A DNA stretch of 64,000 nucleotides. Source: Rhodoferax saidenbachensis. Its GTDB lineage: Bacteria; Pseudomonadota; Gammaproteobacteria; Burkholderiales; Burkholderiaceae_C. Numbering within the stretch: the first letter of the stretch is position 1; each line of letters begins with the position of its first letter. The notes beneath the pieces are model-generated. The model searched no databases. It worked only from the letters and a program-made list of their open reading frames with translations, and was not told where the DNA came from. Positions 53,761 to 62,931 of this stretch are shown one piece after another. The translations under genes and the position numbers were made by a program. The stretch spans positions 744,001 through 808,000 of the forward strand of contig NZ_CP019239.1 of NCBI RefSeq assembly GCF_001955715.1, given 5' to 3'.

Positions 53761-53881
53761 AGGGGTCGACAGCCGTTCAAGGGCCGAAACGGACGTCTAC
53801 CAATGGATACTTTCGGGCGGGCGGTACGGGGACTTAGAGTCGCGAGGTAAGTGCGGCCCTTTCAGCTATCTAAGTTTGCGT

Positions 53882-54823
53882 TCATTTGCCCTCGAGGTTT
53901 TTCGTTGCCCACTGTTCGGCGGTGGTAACTTGAATCGACTGCTGATCGTTGAAAGTGCCTGCTTTGGGCCAGGCCACGCCTCTGCCTTGCGCGAACACCG
54001 CGCGGTACTTTTTGATGTGATGAGTTGGGTCTTTTTCCAATTCCTGCATCAGGTACGGAACAGTCCAAACGTTGCGCTTGAATGGACGGCTCAGCACACG
54101 TTCAAGCATGCTTGCGACCTGCCCATACGTCACTGTGTCGCCAGAAAGGTAGACGATTTCATTGCGGAAGCGGGGTTCGAAGAAGACGATTTCCGCGGTC
54201 AGAGTACCGATGTCGTCTGGTGTAGTGAGAGTCACGCTGGTCTCAAGACTGCCCAGGGCGTTCACTGTGTCATTTTCGAGGTCGACCACTTCGAATAGGG
54301 GCTCGAAAAGGAAGCTGGTGAACATACCGGTCGAGATGATGACCCATTCAGTTTTGTCTTGGGCACGAAGCAACTCGCGCACATCGAGCTGAGCATCGAA
54401 TAAATCCTGAGGGCTGCCCCGCCCAATCACCTCAAAGTCGACGCCAAACTGCCATGGAAAGTAGCGCTTCACACCGGACTTGAGTGCAGCTGTAGCCAAC
54501 TTCATCGGGGTTTCTCGACCCGCGACCATGCCTGCGCAGCCGATTACGGTATCGAAGCGTGCGAAGACTTCAGCAAGCTGATCGATCGAATCGGTCACCA
54601 GGTCTGCGGCGACCATTTGGATGCCAAGACTGCGGAGTTCCTCGATCGCTACCTTTTTCTCAGGCACTTGGGTGTTGATGGACGACGCCCTCAGCAAGAC
54701 GCTGATCTTTGACCCGGGCGCGCGCTTGGCCACACGTGCGAGATTGCGTAAAACCGGAAGGCCGAGTTCGCCGGCGCCTAAAACGAGAATCGATTGGGGG
54801 GGGAGGTGGTTCACCTGGGTCAT
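53882..54823 (-). CDS. NmrA-like/isoflavone-reductase-like NAD(P)-binding protein
   Basis: 313 residues from ATG 54823. Rossmann start SILVLGAGELGLPVLRNLA, then AADLVTDSIDQLAEVF and GVKRYFPWQFGVDFEVIGRG, typical of NmrA/PCBER-type atypical short-chain reductases. Substrate unknown; some sense NAD(P) redox state, others reduce aromatic alcohols. It diverges from an HxlR regulator, a common pairing for quinone- or electrophile-responsive reductases. Confidence 0.85.
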   Translation of the reverse strand: MTQVNHLPPQSILVLGAGELGLPVLRNLARVAKRAPGSKISVLLRASSINTQVPEKKVAIEELRSLGIQMVAADLVTDSIDQLAEVFARFDTVIGCAGMVAGRETPMKLATAALKSGVKRYFPWQFGVDFEVIGRGSPQDLFDAQLDVRELLRAQDKTEWVIISTGMFTSFLFEPLFEVVDLENDTVNALGSLETSVTLTTPDDIGTLTAEIVFFEPRFRNEIVYLSGDTVTYGQVASMLERVLSRPFKRNVWTVPYLMQELEKDPTHHIKKYRAVFAQGRGVAWPKAGTFNDQQSIQVTTAEQWATKNLEGK

Positions 54824-54901
54824 GAGTTGTCCTGAGACTTGTTGCTTGTAAGATGAACAGATGGTTGCACGATTGCGCAACGCTCACAAGAAGGCACACG
54901 T

Positions 54902-55342
54902 GTGATACCAAGGGAAGTCATCATCGATGGTGAAGCGCTAAGGCAGGCTGAAGCCATCTGTCAAACGCTTAGAGAAGATGACGATGGGGTCAGGAGGGAA
55001 GTGCTCGCTCACGCAGGCAGCCGCTGGTCATTGGGCATCCTGCACGCCTTGGGTGTGTACGGAACGTTGCGTCATGCCGAGATAAAGAGACAGATGACCG
55101 GTGTGACCCAGCGAATGTTGACGAAGACGCTACGCTCCCTGGAGCGTGACGGTCTGCTGATGCGGTGGGAGTTCGATGAGAAAGTGCCCCGCGTTGAGTA
55201 CGAGCTGACTTCGCTGGGCATGGATCTATTGATCCGTATGTCCCCTATTTGGACTTGGGTCGTTGAAAACGCCGAAGACTTTCGCAAGGCGCGTCGTACT
55301 TTCGACAGTCAAGACCGAAAAAATGCACTAGAAATTCGGTAG
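54902..55342 (+). CDS. HxlR-type transcriptional regulator
   Basis: 146 residues from GTG 54902. Winged-helix HxlR domain: RWSLGILHALGVYGTLRHAE, QRMLTKTLRSLERDGLLMR, PRVEYELTSLGMDL. Cysteine 21 near the N-terminus could be redox-active as in HypR/QorR relatives. It is divergent from the NmrA-like gene across 78 bp and probably represses it. Confidence 0.9.
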   Translation: MIPREVIIDGEALRQAEAICQTLREDDDGVRREVLAHAGSRWSLGILHALGVYGTLRHAEIKRQMTGVTQRMLTKTLRSLERDGLLMRWEFDEKVPRVEYELTSLGMDLLIRMSPIWTWVVENAEDFRKARRTFDSQDRKNALEIR

Positions 55343-55586
55343 CCCCGTTTTGACGACAGTGGGCTCGCCAAGTGAGGACGACTGCGGACTATCACCAGTG
55401 GCACTAGGCGATGCGGATCGCGGCATCGGGAAGAACGTTCAGGTCGCGGGCGGCCAGTTCGTTATTGCCAATGAGGACTCCATTTGGCAAATAGCTGATG
55501 CAAACTTTGACGGCTAATCATTCAATTGCCATGCCTCCCATCCAAATAGCCCCGCTGCGTAAATTCTTGAACGTCTGCTTCCACCT

Positions 55587-55690
55587 CATTTCGGCCGCCG
55601 ATCGTACCAACCTGCTGGGTAGTTCCGAACGTCTGCTATCGGGCGATGAGTCTATTTCGGTCGAAGACCGCTTTGGGTCGACAGCGACTA
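55587..55690. repeat. Dispersed intergenic repeat, copy C
   Basis: In the 428-base gap between the HxlR and XRE genes, which holds no other gene. Contains TTTCGGCCGCCGATCGTACC, then GTCTGCTATCGGGCGATGAG and the core CGCTTTGGGTCGAC (55669-55682). Block order matches copy A. Confidence 0.7.
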
Positions 55691-55770
55691 TTGACCAAAG
55701 TCATAAGGCGGGCGTTGCCTTACCCGAAGGAGTAGGAATTGGCGATTACGAAAAGACGGCGCCTTTTCAA

Positions 55771-56202
55771 CTACTCTTGCAACCTCTTCAAAACCTCACG
55801 TTTCCCCAACTTCATCACTGCGGCAATCCTGTGCAGTTGTGCATTTCGCGGTTGTGCTTTGTCTGACTCCCATTTGAAGACAGACAGTGCAGAAGCTTCC
55901 AACAGCTGTGCAGTCTGAGCCTGCGTGATCCCCATCTTGGCCCGCCAAGCCGCAAAGCGTTCAGCACTGAAACGAATGCGTGGAGCTGTGTCAGGTGTAC
56001 TTGCTTGCGCTTTGTCACTCCCCTTGGATGCTCGGATACTGGCCTTGAGCGCAGAGGTCAGCGATTTGACCTGGCGCTTCAATGCGGCAATTTCAGAGCG
56101 GTGCGATGTCATCCCCTTACGTAAGGCGAGCAATTCGTCTTTGAGTTCCTTGCGTGCAACCCGGGCAATTTCAGACTTGAGGGAATCGATCAGTGAACTC
56201 AT
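55771..56202 (-). CDS. XRE-type helix-turn-helix protein with N-terminal coiled coil
   Basis: 143 residues, AGGAG before the ATG. N-terminal coiled coil (about 1-60, ARKELKDELLALRKGMTSHR), a flexible middle, then a helix-turn-helix (RFAAWRAKMGITQAQTAQLL, SALSVFKWESDKAQPRNAQL). Likely a DNA-binding regulator; target unknown. Downstream of HU in the same direction but separated from it by a strong terminator. Confidence 0.8.
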   Translation of the reverse strand: MSSLIDSLKSEIARVARKELKDELLALRKGMTSHRSEIAALKRQVKSLTSALKASIRASKGSDKAQASTPDTAPRIRFSAERFAAWRAKMGITQAQTAQLLEASALSVFKWESDKAQPRNAQLHRIAAVMKLGKREVLKRLQE

Positions 56203-56241
56203 GCGATTGGCACTCCTACTAAAGCAATAAAAATCATCAAC

Positions 56242-56279
56242 AAAAGAAAAGGCGGCAGTGGTAACGCACCACTGCCGCC
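56242..56279 (-). terminator. Intrinsic terminator of the HU gene
   Basis: On the minus strand a perfect 12-bp stem (56251-56262 with 56268-56279) with a 5-base loop is followed by TTTTCTTTTG. It lies 22 bases after the HU stop and before the XRE gene. Confidence 0.92.
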
Positions 56280-56301
56280 TCTCTGTTTGAACCGTACCGG
56301 T

Positions 56302-56583
56302 TTACTTCTTCTTGTTTACTGCGGCCTTGAAGGCTGCACCGGCTGTGAATTTTGGCACAGTAGCGGCGGCGATCTTCAGGGCTTCACCAGTACGTGGGTT
56401 TTTGCCCTTACGTGCGGCGCGTTTGGTGGCCTTGAAGGTACCAAAACCAATCAGTTGCACATCTTCCTTCTTGGCCACGGTCTTGGTGATGATTTCCACT
56501 AGGGCGTCAATGGTTCGTCCAGCTGCGGCCTTGGACATGTCGGTCTCTTTGACCAGCGCTTCAATCAATCCAGCTTTGTTCAA
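56302..56583 (-). CDS. HU-family DNA-binding protein
   Basis: 93 residues from TTG 56583 (CGGAGC at the right distance upstream; an in-frame ATG at 56676 would add an unlikely tail). Standard HU: LNKAGLIEALVKETDMSKAA, FGTFKATKRAARKGKNPRTG with the DNA-intercalating RNPRTG-type arm (KNPRTGE), and an alanine-rich C-terminus ending NKKK. Architectural chromosome protein. The TTG start is the only oddity. Confidence 0.92.
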   Translation of the reverse strand: MNKAGLIEALVKETDMSKAAAGRTIDALVEIITKTVAKKEDVQLIGFGTFKATKRAARKGKNPRTGEALKIAAATVPKFTAGAAFKAAVNKKK

Positions 56584-56775
56584 TCTGTTGCTCCGAGAAA
56601 ATAAGTGGGCGGATTCTGGCACACAAGAATGCGCTGCATCGCCGATCCCATTTGTGGTGGCGCTTCCATTAACCATTCGTCACAAAATAGTGTATTCGGA
56701 CCAAGACATAAAGGGACGCAGCCGGAGCTATCGAGGTGGTAGGTTGCCGCCTTTCGCCCCACGCCCCCGTCAGGA

Positions 56776-56835
56776 GTCGACCCAAAGCGGTCCTCCGCAC
56801 TCCTGGATTAGCTGCCCAAAAGCGGACATCCGATC
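56776..56835. repeat. Dispersed intergenic repeat, copy D (inverted)
   Basis: Between HU and the HEPN gene (443-base gap with no other feature). The core reads GTCGACCCAAAGCG (56776-56789), the reverse complement of copies A and C; the ATGTCCGCTTTTGGGC block follows on the minus strand at about 56815-56832. Confidence 0.7.
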
Positions 56836-57026
56836 TGATACAAATGAGGCGGCCTTGCCGAGGTCGCCTATGCAGGGCGATTGCAGTCCTTGCTTTGCGC
56901 TGGCCGATGGACAGCTGCATAGTGGATTGCCGTCATTCGACTCGGTTCAAAAGTACATGATCAAGGTTGCAGTGATCGCCGCCTTTGCAGCGCCGGGAGG
57001 GCGTGAGAAGGCTGCCTAGAAAGCGG

Positions 57027-58094
57027 CTAAAGCCGAGCGATCAGACTCTTGACCCAGGACATGCAGAACTCGATCGTGTGATCGGTTTGCTGCGCCGTTA
57101 GCTTGGGCATCTCCTTCGAGCCCGGACCGTGTGCCAAGTCGTTCCGCACATCCGAAAAGAAGCGCTGCATCAACTCGTGCTCCCATGGAGCGATGAACGA
57201 ACCATTCGTCTTGCTGGTCAGGTTGTTCAGGTACCCACCGACGCCTTTCTCAGTGCCGGTGTTCCAGTTCTTCTCCTCGCTGATGATCTTGATCGTGCTT
57301 TCGAGAGCCCGGCCTGCGTAGAACGATGGGTCCGGGCCAGCGGTGTCGCGAAGGTCAATGGCCGTTGCCATGTCGGTGCTGACGTTCTTCCATTTAGGTT
57401 CCTTCACAAGGTCCCAGAATGGCTGCTCAATCTGCGCCTGCACCAGCGCGTCCTGCGTGATCTGGATGAAGCCGTTGTGGTAGTTCAGCGGCATGCCGGC
57501 TTGCTTGAAGCGCTCGTTCAACTCGTGCACCTGCGAAGTGAACATACTGTTCGTTAACTCGTTCTGTGCCTTCACACCATCAGAACGGGAACCAGGAACA
57601 CGCATGCCGGTGTGCTTCGCTCTTGCAATCGCGTCCTGCAGGGCGGCTTGCTTGAGTTCCGTTGGCAGCTTCTCGTTCAGCTCGTCAATCTGGCTCTCAC
57701 GCTCGCGGAATGCCAGCTCGATGAAGCTCAGACGACGCTTTACGAATGCATCAGGGTCCATGGTGTCCGTGCACTTGGCATTCATCCATGCCTGTACGAC
57801 CAAATTGATGTCGTACGAACCCGAGTTCGTGATGGGCTTGCCCATCCACTCGGTCTGGTAGGAGTAGTGGCGCGCAGACAGCTCAGTGATGCCAATCTCA
57901 CGGGCCAGGCGATCATGAAGGCTAGTCCAGATCGCCTTGACGCGCTCGTCGACCTTTTTTTCCCAGCTGTAGTACTTCCAGATGTCCTCGTTGACGATGC
58001 GGTAAGCCTGAACGAACAGAGCGGACTCTTTCGGACCGACTGCGTTGAACATCGGTCGCTTCTCGTACCGGCGGAAAAAGACGTCGGTCAGCAT
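57027..58094 (-). CDS. HEPN-domain protein, candidate abortive-infection ribonuclease
   Basis: 355 residues, GGGAGTG before the ATG. The first 240 residues are charged and mostly helical with no recognised family. The C-terminal part (about 250-350) has SFYAGRALESTIKIISEE and ends FFSDVRNDLAHGPG, where R317 and H322 form the HEPN RNase pattern RxxxxH; this arrangement is usual in abortive-infection C-terminal (Abi_C/AbiJ-like) proteins. If active it would cut RNA during phage stress. It follows a 91-residue small gene in the same direction. Function is inferred from the HEPN motif only. Confidence 0.72.
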   Translation of the reverse strand: MLTDVFFRRYEKRPMFNAVGPKESALFVQAYRIVNEDIWKYYSWEKKVDERVKAIWTSLHDRLAREIGITELSARHYSYQTEWMGKPITNSGSYDINLVVQAWMNAKCTDTMDPDAFVKRRLSFIELAFRERESQIDELNEKLPTELKQAALQDAIARAKHTGMRVPGSRSDGVKAQNELTNSMFTSQVHELNERFKQAGMPLNYHNGFIQITQDALVQAQIEQPFWDLVKEPKWKNVSTDMATAIDLRDTAGPDPSFYAGRALESTIKIISEEKNWNTGTEKGVGGYLNNLTSKTNGSFIAPWEHELMQRFFSDVRNDLAHGPGSKEMPKLTAQQTDHTIEFCMSWVKSLIARL

Positions 58095-58251
58095 TTATCA
58101 CTCCCTTGTTGTCGGAAGTGTATCAATCGTCTCCATCAGCCCAGTCGACGCACCGATGCGGTGTCCAAAGCACCAAAGGTCTGTTGCTGGTGGAGCTGAT
58201 GCTCGAGGGCCCTGTATCGAACGACTGCACCCAGCCTTTTGGAGACCCGCG

Positions 58252-58527
58252 CTATCTGAGCAGTTCGACTGCGGCGGCAATGAGCCAGACCTCCGGTCTG
58301 GTCTCGCGATGCAGACCTCGGAAGGCGTGGGCGTAGCCGCGCGTCAACTCATTCAATGCGGCGCTTACGTTTGGCGGCTCCGCGTTAAGGAACGTAAATG
58401 CATCTTCCAGGCAGCCCCGCTCGGTGTTTATGTCTGGCGGCAGACTCTCAACTAGGGAGCACAGACCCCTGGCGATTGATACTTTGTTTGGCGGCTCGAT
58501 AGGCTGCTTGAGTTCATGAATACGCAT
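58252..58527 (-). CDS. Small hypothetical protein upstream of the HEPN gene
   Basis: 91 residues, AAAAGGTG before the ATG at 58527. No family recognised. Leu/Ala-rich, mildly acidic, with a pattern SLVESLPPDINTERGCLEDA and two helices. It is in the same direction as the HEPN gene and 157 bp upstream of it, so a partner or antitoxin role is possible but unsupported. The 165 bases to its right hold no feature. Confidence 0.5.
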   Translation of the reverse strand: MRIHELKQPIEPPNKVSIARGLCSLVESLPPDINTERGCLEDAFTFLNAEPPNVSAALNELTRGYAHAFRGLHRETRPEVWLIAAAVELLR

Positions 58528-58692
58528 TGTTCGTCACCTTTTCAACGAGACATCTGTTGAGGATTACACACCTCAATGGCCCAGTCATTGATCTGGTCAG
58601 CGTCCCAGAGCGGTCGGTCGCGACTGACTTGTTATGGCCCAAACCGGGTCCCCCTTAAAGTTGAGCGCGACTTGCGCCGTCATCAGCTACCG

Positions 58693-59580
58693 TCAAACGT
58701 CAGTCGCCCGTACCGCCTGGGCCACCATACTTCGTACCGTTTGCCGATCCTTGGGTGTAGCCAGCCCGATACCCACGGCCAGCTCATCCCCCTCAGCCAG
58801 AGCTCGGTATACGACCCCCGCGCGCCGCAAGCCGATGAAGGACTTGGGCAACAGGGCCATGCCACGCCCGCCGGCCACTTCTGCCAGTAGTACGTGATGG
58901 TCGGCCGGCTCCCGAAGTTTTGGGGGCGCGAAGCCGTACCGGTTGAAGATGTGCTGGCAGTGGTCGTAAAACGCAGGCTGGCGTGCACGTTCAAACCAAA
59001 AAACAGACTCAAGAGCCAGGTCGGTCAATCGAACCACCTTGCGCTTTGCCAGTGGATGAGAAGACCGCATGGCCACCACCATCGGCAGGCGGTCGAGTTC
59101 CATGACATCCAGTTCACGCGTGTCTGTAGGCAGAGCGATGAAGGCGGCATCCAATTTGCCGGCACGAAGTTGCCGCACGAGCCTGGGCGATGTGTCAGAA
59201 ACCGCGGACACGGCGGTCCCTGGGTGCAGGGCTTCCAGCCTTTCCACCAGACCGCGGAACCACGTTGGCTCTGCGGAGCTGGTCAATCCCAGTCGCAAGG
59301 TCGCGGGGACCGCCTGCGACGCCAGCTCGGCTTCAGCCTGACGCAACAACTTCGCGATGCTGCGCGCATAGGGCAACAGCCTGCGCCCGGCGTCGGTGAC
59401 GGTCACGCCCTGTGTGTTGCGGTCGAACAGACGCATGCCCAAACGCTCTTCCAGTTCCCGGATCGCTCGGCTCAGCGGCGGTTGCGACAGGTGCAACGCT
59501 TCAGCCGCCTGGCGAAAGCTCAGCGCATCCGCGACGGCAAGAAAAAGCGTGAGCGAGCGTGAATCCAGGCGACCAGTCAT
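58693..59580 (-). CDS. LysR-family transcriptional regulator
   Basis: 295 residues. N-terminal winged helix SLTLFLAVADALSFRQAAEALHLSQPPLSRAIRELEERLG and a type 2 periplasmic-binding-like effector domain. It diverges from a carboxymuconolactone-decarboxylase-like gene with a 115-bp gap, the usual LysR layout, so it probably controls that gene. Confidence 0.94.
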   Translation of the reverse strand: MTGRLDSRSLTLFLAVADALSFRQAAEALHLSQPPLSRAIRELEERLGMRLFDRNTQGVTVTDAGRRLLPYARSIAKLLRQAEAELASQAVPATLRLGLTSSAEPTWFRGLVERLEALHPGTAVSAVSDTSPRLVRQLRAGKLDAAFIALPTDTRELDVMELDRLPMVVAMRSSHPLAKRKVVRLTDLALESVFWFERARQPAFYDHCQHIFNRYGFAPPKLREPADHHVLLAEVAGGRGMALLPKSFIGLRRAGVVYRALAEGDELAVGIGLATPKDRQTVRSMVAQAVRATDV

Positions 59581-59695
59581 ATCACAAAGGTATCACGAAT
59601 TTGGTCATTCCACGCGCTGGAAGACTCTTCTAAAGTGGCTTGTATCAATTTCTAAAGGGGATTCATGAACTTGCTTACTGAACAGGAGACGCGCG

Positions 59696-60106
59696 ATGAA
59701 CAACGAGCGCTATGAACGTGGCGCGGCCACACTGGCTGCCGTAGACGGCCCCGCAGGACTCGCTGTGGTTGAAGCACTTGGGAGGTCGTTTCCCGAATTT
59801 GCACGCTACCTGGTCGAGTTCCCGTTCGGTGACATCTATGCGCGAAAGGAACTGGGCTTGCGTGAGCGGGAACTGGCGACAGTCGCGGCTTTGTGCGCCC
59901 TCGGCCATGCTTTACCTCAACTGCGCGTGCATGTGCATGCCGCTTTGCACGTGGGTTGCACACCTGCAGAAGTGGTCGAGGTGGTGATGCAAATGGCGGT
60001 CTATGCGGGGTTTCCTGCAGCGCTCAATGGACTCACTGTCGTGCGCGAGGTTTTTGCCGAATCGGGGATTCAGCTACCGTTGGCTCGAGATCCAGCTTTC
60101 TCTTGA
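59696..60106 (+). CDS. Carboxymuconolactone decarboxylase (AhpD-like) family protein
   Basis: 136 residues from ATG 59696 (AGGAGAC upstream). All-helical family with LGLRERELATVAALCALGHALPQLRVH and GCTPAEVVEVVMQMAVYAGFPAA. The AhpD-type CxxC is absent, so it is not a peroxidase partner; the closest functional class is the CMD-like enzymes, often of unknown substrate. Probably regulated by the divergent LysR gene. Confidence 0.9.
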   Translation: MNNERYERGAATLAAVDGPAGLAVVEALGRSFPEFARYLVEFPFGDIYARKELGLRERELATVAALCALGHALPQLRVHVHAALHVGCTPAEVVEVVMQMAVYAGFPAALNGLTVVREVFAESGIQLPLARDPAFS

Positions 60107-60203
60107 AGGATCACCACGACAGGAGTGATTCATGCAATGAAAAAAGGCACATGAATCACCCATTCGTGGGCCCGCTAGCAGATAGTCACCAACGACTGCT
60201 TCT

Positions 60204-61882
60204 GGCCGAGGCTGTGTGGAAACGCGCGGTGACACTGTCCGCACATTGCATCACCGACTGGGAAGCGGAATTTCTGGTGATTGCATCAGCTGATGCCGTC
60301 CAAGAGGTCCTATGCAGTTGCATTGCCCCTTTGCAAGGCGTCAATTGAAGGCAAAGGGCTCATGCCCTTGCCAGTCTCATCGCCTTCATCATTCCCTCGA
60401 ACCCCAAGATCTGCAGGACTCTCTTGAAGTTGTAGGCCAACACATTGAAGCTCATCTCAGCACCTACGTGCCGCAACTGACGCGTCAGGAAGTGCGTGTA
60501 ACCCATCCAGCTCTTGAGCGTTCCGAATACGTGCTCAACAGTTCGTCTCCTGATCATCATGGATTCGGGTGATTGATCGAGGCGGCGTTGTACAGCCTCT
60601 AGTACCTCTTCGTGTTCCCAACGCGTTATACGTCTGTATCCGCTTGGCGTGCACTGCGCTTTCAACGGGCACTTAGGACAGGCGCTGCTCCAGTAGCGGC
60701 GCAGCATCATCCCTCTCTCTTCTGTGACCATACGGAAGGTCGCCCTCTGTCCGGCTGGGCATTCGTATTCGTCGTCCTTCTTGATGTATGTGAAGTCAGC
60801 TTTATCGAACCGTCCGTCTGCCTTTGCATTGGATGTCGTTGGCTTGGGCAGCACAACCGCAATGCCGACATCCGCACATGCTTTGATTTGATTTCCACTA
60901 AAGTACCCCCGGTCTGCGAGGGCGCGTAGTCTCTTCTTGCCCATGGCTTCACGCGCGGCTTGTGCCATGGGGCTGAGTTGCGTTCGGTCGCTACCGGCAT
61001 TGGTTACCTCATGCGCAACGATCAAGTGGTGTTTGGCATCCACGGCCACCTGCACGTTGTAAGCCACCATGCCTGAACCTCTGGCGCTGGTTGCCATGGA
61101 CCGTGCATCGGGATCGGTCCTGGATATTTGACCGTCTGGCTGTGTCTTGAGCTGTTCTTTGATTGCGTCGAGCTCACGCATTTGTTGGCGCAACCGTGCA
61201 ATCTTGTCTGTCAGACGCGCTGTCTTGGCCTCAAGCTCAACAGGCTGCGTGCGATCCGCGGTCTCCAGTGCACTCAGATAGCGTTGGATGCTCTCTTCAA
61301 TCTGCTCCTGACGTTTGTCGATCTTTCCATTCGTGAAGTTGCAATCACGCGAGTTAACCGCCTTGAATTTGCTGCCGTCGATTGCCACCACTGCCTGGCT
61401 AAAGAGTTTGAGATCGCGGCACAGCATGACGAAGCGGCGGCATACGTTGCGAATGCCCGCACTGTTGTCACGGCGGAAGTCTGCAATGGTTTTGAAGTCT
61501 GGAGACAGCCTGCCCGTCAGCCACATGAGTTCAACATTACGCTGGCATTCACGCTCCAGACGGCGGCTGGACTGAATGCGATTGAGGTACCCATAGAGGT
61601 ATACCTTCAACATGACAGCGGGGTGATACGCCGGGCGGCCTGTTGTCGCTGGAGTAGCTCCCTCGAACCCTAGTGCCACCATGTCCAGTTCGCCTATGAA
61701 GGCGTCCACTACCCGGACTGGGTTGTCATCGGCTATGAAGTCCTCCAGGCATTCCGGCAGCAAAGTGACCTGGCTTCTGTCTTGACCCTCTATGAATCTG
61801 GACATATCCAACCTTCCACGCAGTTCGATAAGTCATAGCAAATATGCGGCAGGATTCAAGGAGTTTCCACACAGCCTCGGCC
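60204..61882 (-). mobile_element. IS1182-family insertion sequence
   Basis: 1,679 bp bounded by perfect 20-bp inverted repeats: GGCCGAGGCTGTGTGGAAAC at 60204-60223 and its reverse complement at 61863-61882. One transposase gene fills most of it; 60224-60359 is non-coding. No direct target duplication is visible at the edges (flanks TTCT and CAAT). It cuts a small ORF on its right. Confidence 0.92.
60360..61811 (-). CDS. IS1182-family transposase
   Basis: 483 residues. N-terminal DUF772-like region (DFIADDNPVRVVDAFIGELD, YHPAVMLKVYLYGYLNRIQS) and a DDE domain with acids in VVAIDGSKFKAVN, RALADRGYFSGNQ and RRTVEHVFGTLKSWMGY. Four Cys in the ACPKCPLKAQC zinc-like segment. Intact, so the element could be active. 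Confidence 0.93.
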   Translation of the reverse strand: MDMSRFIEGQDRSQVTLLPECLEDFIADDNPVRVVDAFIGELDMVALGFEGATPATTGRPAYHPAVMLKVYLYGYLNRIQSSRRLERECQRNVELMWLTGRLSPDFKTIADFRRDNSAGIRNVCRRFVMLCRDLKLFSQAVVAIDGSKFKAVNSRDCNFTNGKIDKRQEQIEESIQRYLSALETADRTQPVELEAKTARLTDKIARLRQQMRELDAIKEQLKTQPDGQISRTDPDARSMATSARGSGMVAYNVQVAVDAKHHLIVAHEVTNAGSDRTQLSPMAQAAREAMGKKRLRALADRGYFSGNQIKACADVGIAVVLPKPTTSNAKADGRFDKADFTYIKKDDEYECPAGQRATFRMVTEERGMMLRRYWSSACPKCPLKAQCTPSGYRRITRWEHEEVLEAVQRRLDQSPESMMIRRRTVEHVFGTLKSWMGYTHFLTRQLRHVGAEMSFNVLAYNFKRVLQILGFEGMMKAMRLARA

Positions 61883-62130
61883 CAATTGAGACCAATGTCG
61901 GATTGCATGCGTTTCTCCGTTGGGCCCCTGTCTAGAAGTTGGCATAACGGACATTCAGGACAGGCCCGACAGCTCGACACACACATGTGTCCTAAGTAAA
62001 TAAACGATGCAACTATGTGTTCCTTCAGGATTGCCAGCGCTTCTAGGGCAAAGGCGTTGCCACGAACATCATTAAATTCTTCGATAGGTTTGCTGCCTTC
62101 CAGAGCTTCTGGAAATAAGAGAAAGTTCAT
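61883..62130 (-). pseudogene. Small ORF interrupted by the IS1182 element
   Basis: A reading frame starting at ATG 62130 runs to the IS end at 61883 (82 codons, cysteine-rich CVSSCRACPECPLCQL) and then reads through the IS terminal repeat to a stop at 61726. Its natural 3-prime end is unknown; joined to the other IS flank it would meet a stop almost at once. No family recognised, and it overlaps the previous gene by 59 bp, so its reality is uncertain. Confidence 0.35.
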
Positions 62131-62854
62131 TGGCGCTCACACTTTTGATGTCGTCTGTATCAACGAGTCCAATCGGTACGGCAGGATGCGAAGACCGCTC
62201 GTACCGCCATTCAAGCGTTTGTCCGGATAGCTTCCAACTGCCTGAGGCCTCCATCAAGAGAGTTTCATTGACTGTTGTTGAACTCGTGAATTGCAGGTTG
62301 TGGGTGAATTGAACAAGCGATGTCATCGGCGTTCCACTCGGATGCTGGATCGTTGCTTTCCATTTGCCAAGAAGTGCCAATGGCAGGACCTCTTGTTGGA
62401 AAAATGCATCGCGTTGACTCCGAACATAAGAGATGCGTGCCTGATCTATTTCCCATTCGATCGCGTCGAGGTGGCCGTCCAGCTCTACGAACGATGGTTC
62501 GAGCGCCTCCAACTGTTCAGGGTCCGAAGGAATGAGGCCATCGGCTTTACGAAGGAGCGCGGAAAACTGTTCCCTACCAAGGACTTCATATGCTGTAGCC
62601 GCACGAGATAACCACTCAGGTACGTTGTAGGCAGCCTGAGAGAAGCCGCCGTTTCCGACCTCCCACTGGAGCAGTCTCGATGCGTAGTACACCCCGATGG
62701 CACTTGGTAATCCATCAAGGTCGTCGGGGCTACGAATCCGGTCGCAAAGCAAGAGCCACAGTTGATCATCGAGTTCCGAGTCCACAAGTGGAGTTTTTGC
62801 GTCTGCCGCGAGGAGTTCTTGCGCGCTCGGATACTTGGGTTGTGAAAGATACAT
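62072..62854 (-). CDS. DUF4375-containing protein
   Basis: 260 residues. Residues about 25-150 resemble DUF4375/DMP19-like domains: LWLLLCDRIRSPDDLDGLPS, YYASRLLQWEVGNGGFSQAA, then helices to about 150. The C-terminal part (about 165-260) is beta-rich and unassigned. Such proteins are small cytosolic proteins of unknown role, some in immunity-type contexts. Confidence 0.72.
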   Translation of the reverse strand: MYLSQPKYPSAQELLAADAKTPLVDSELDDQLWLLLCDRIRSPDDLDGLPSAIGVYYASRLLQWEVGNGGFSQAAYNVPEWLSRAATAYEVLGREQFSALLRKADGLIPSDPEQLEALEPSFVELDGHLDAIEWEIDQARISYVRSQRDAFFQQEVLPLALLGKWKATIQHPSGTPMTSLVQFTHNLQFTSSTTVNETLLMEASGSWKLSGQTLEWRYERSSHPAVPIGLVDTDDIKSVSANELSLISRSSGRQQTYRRI

Positions 62855-62931
62855 CTGGACCTCTTGAGTGACATGTGGTGGGCGTTCAGCCGACCAAGGT
62901 TCGACGTGAGGGATGTCCCGTTGACGGAGGA

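Noticed and set aside
60107..60359. Small forward ORF spanning the left end of the IS
   Set aside because: It overlaps the CMD gene out of frame and crosses the IS inverted repeat; no family fit.
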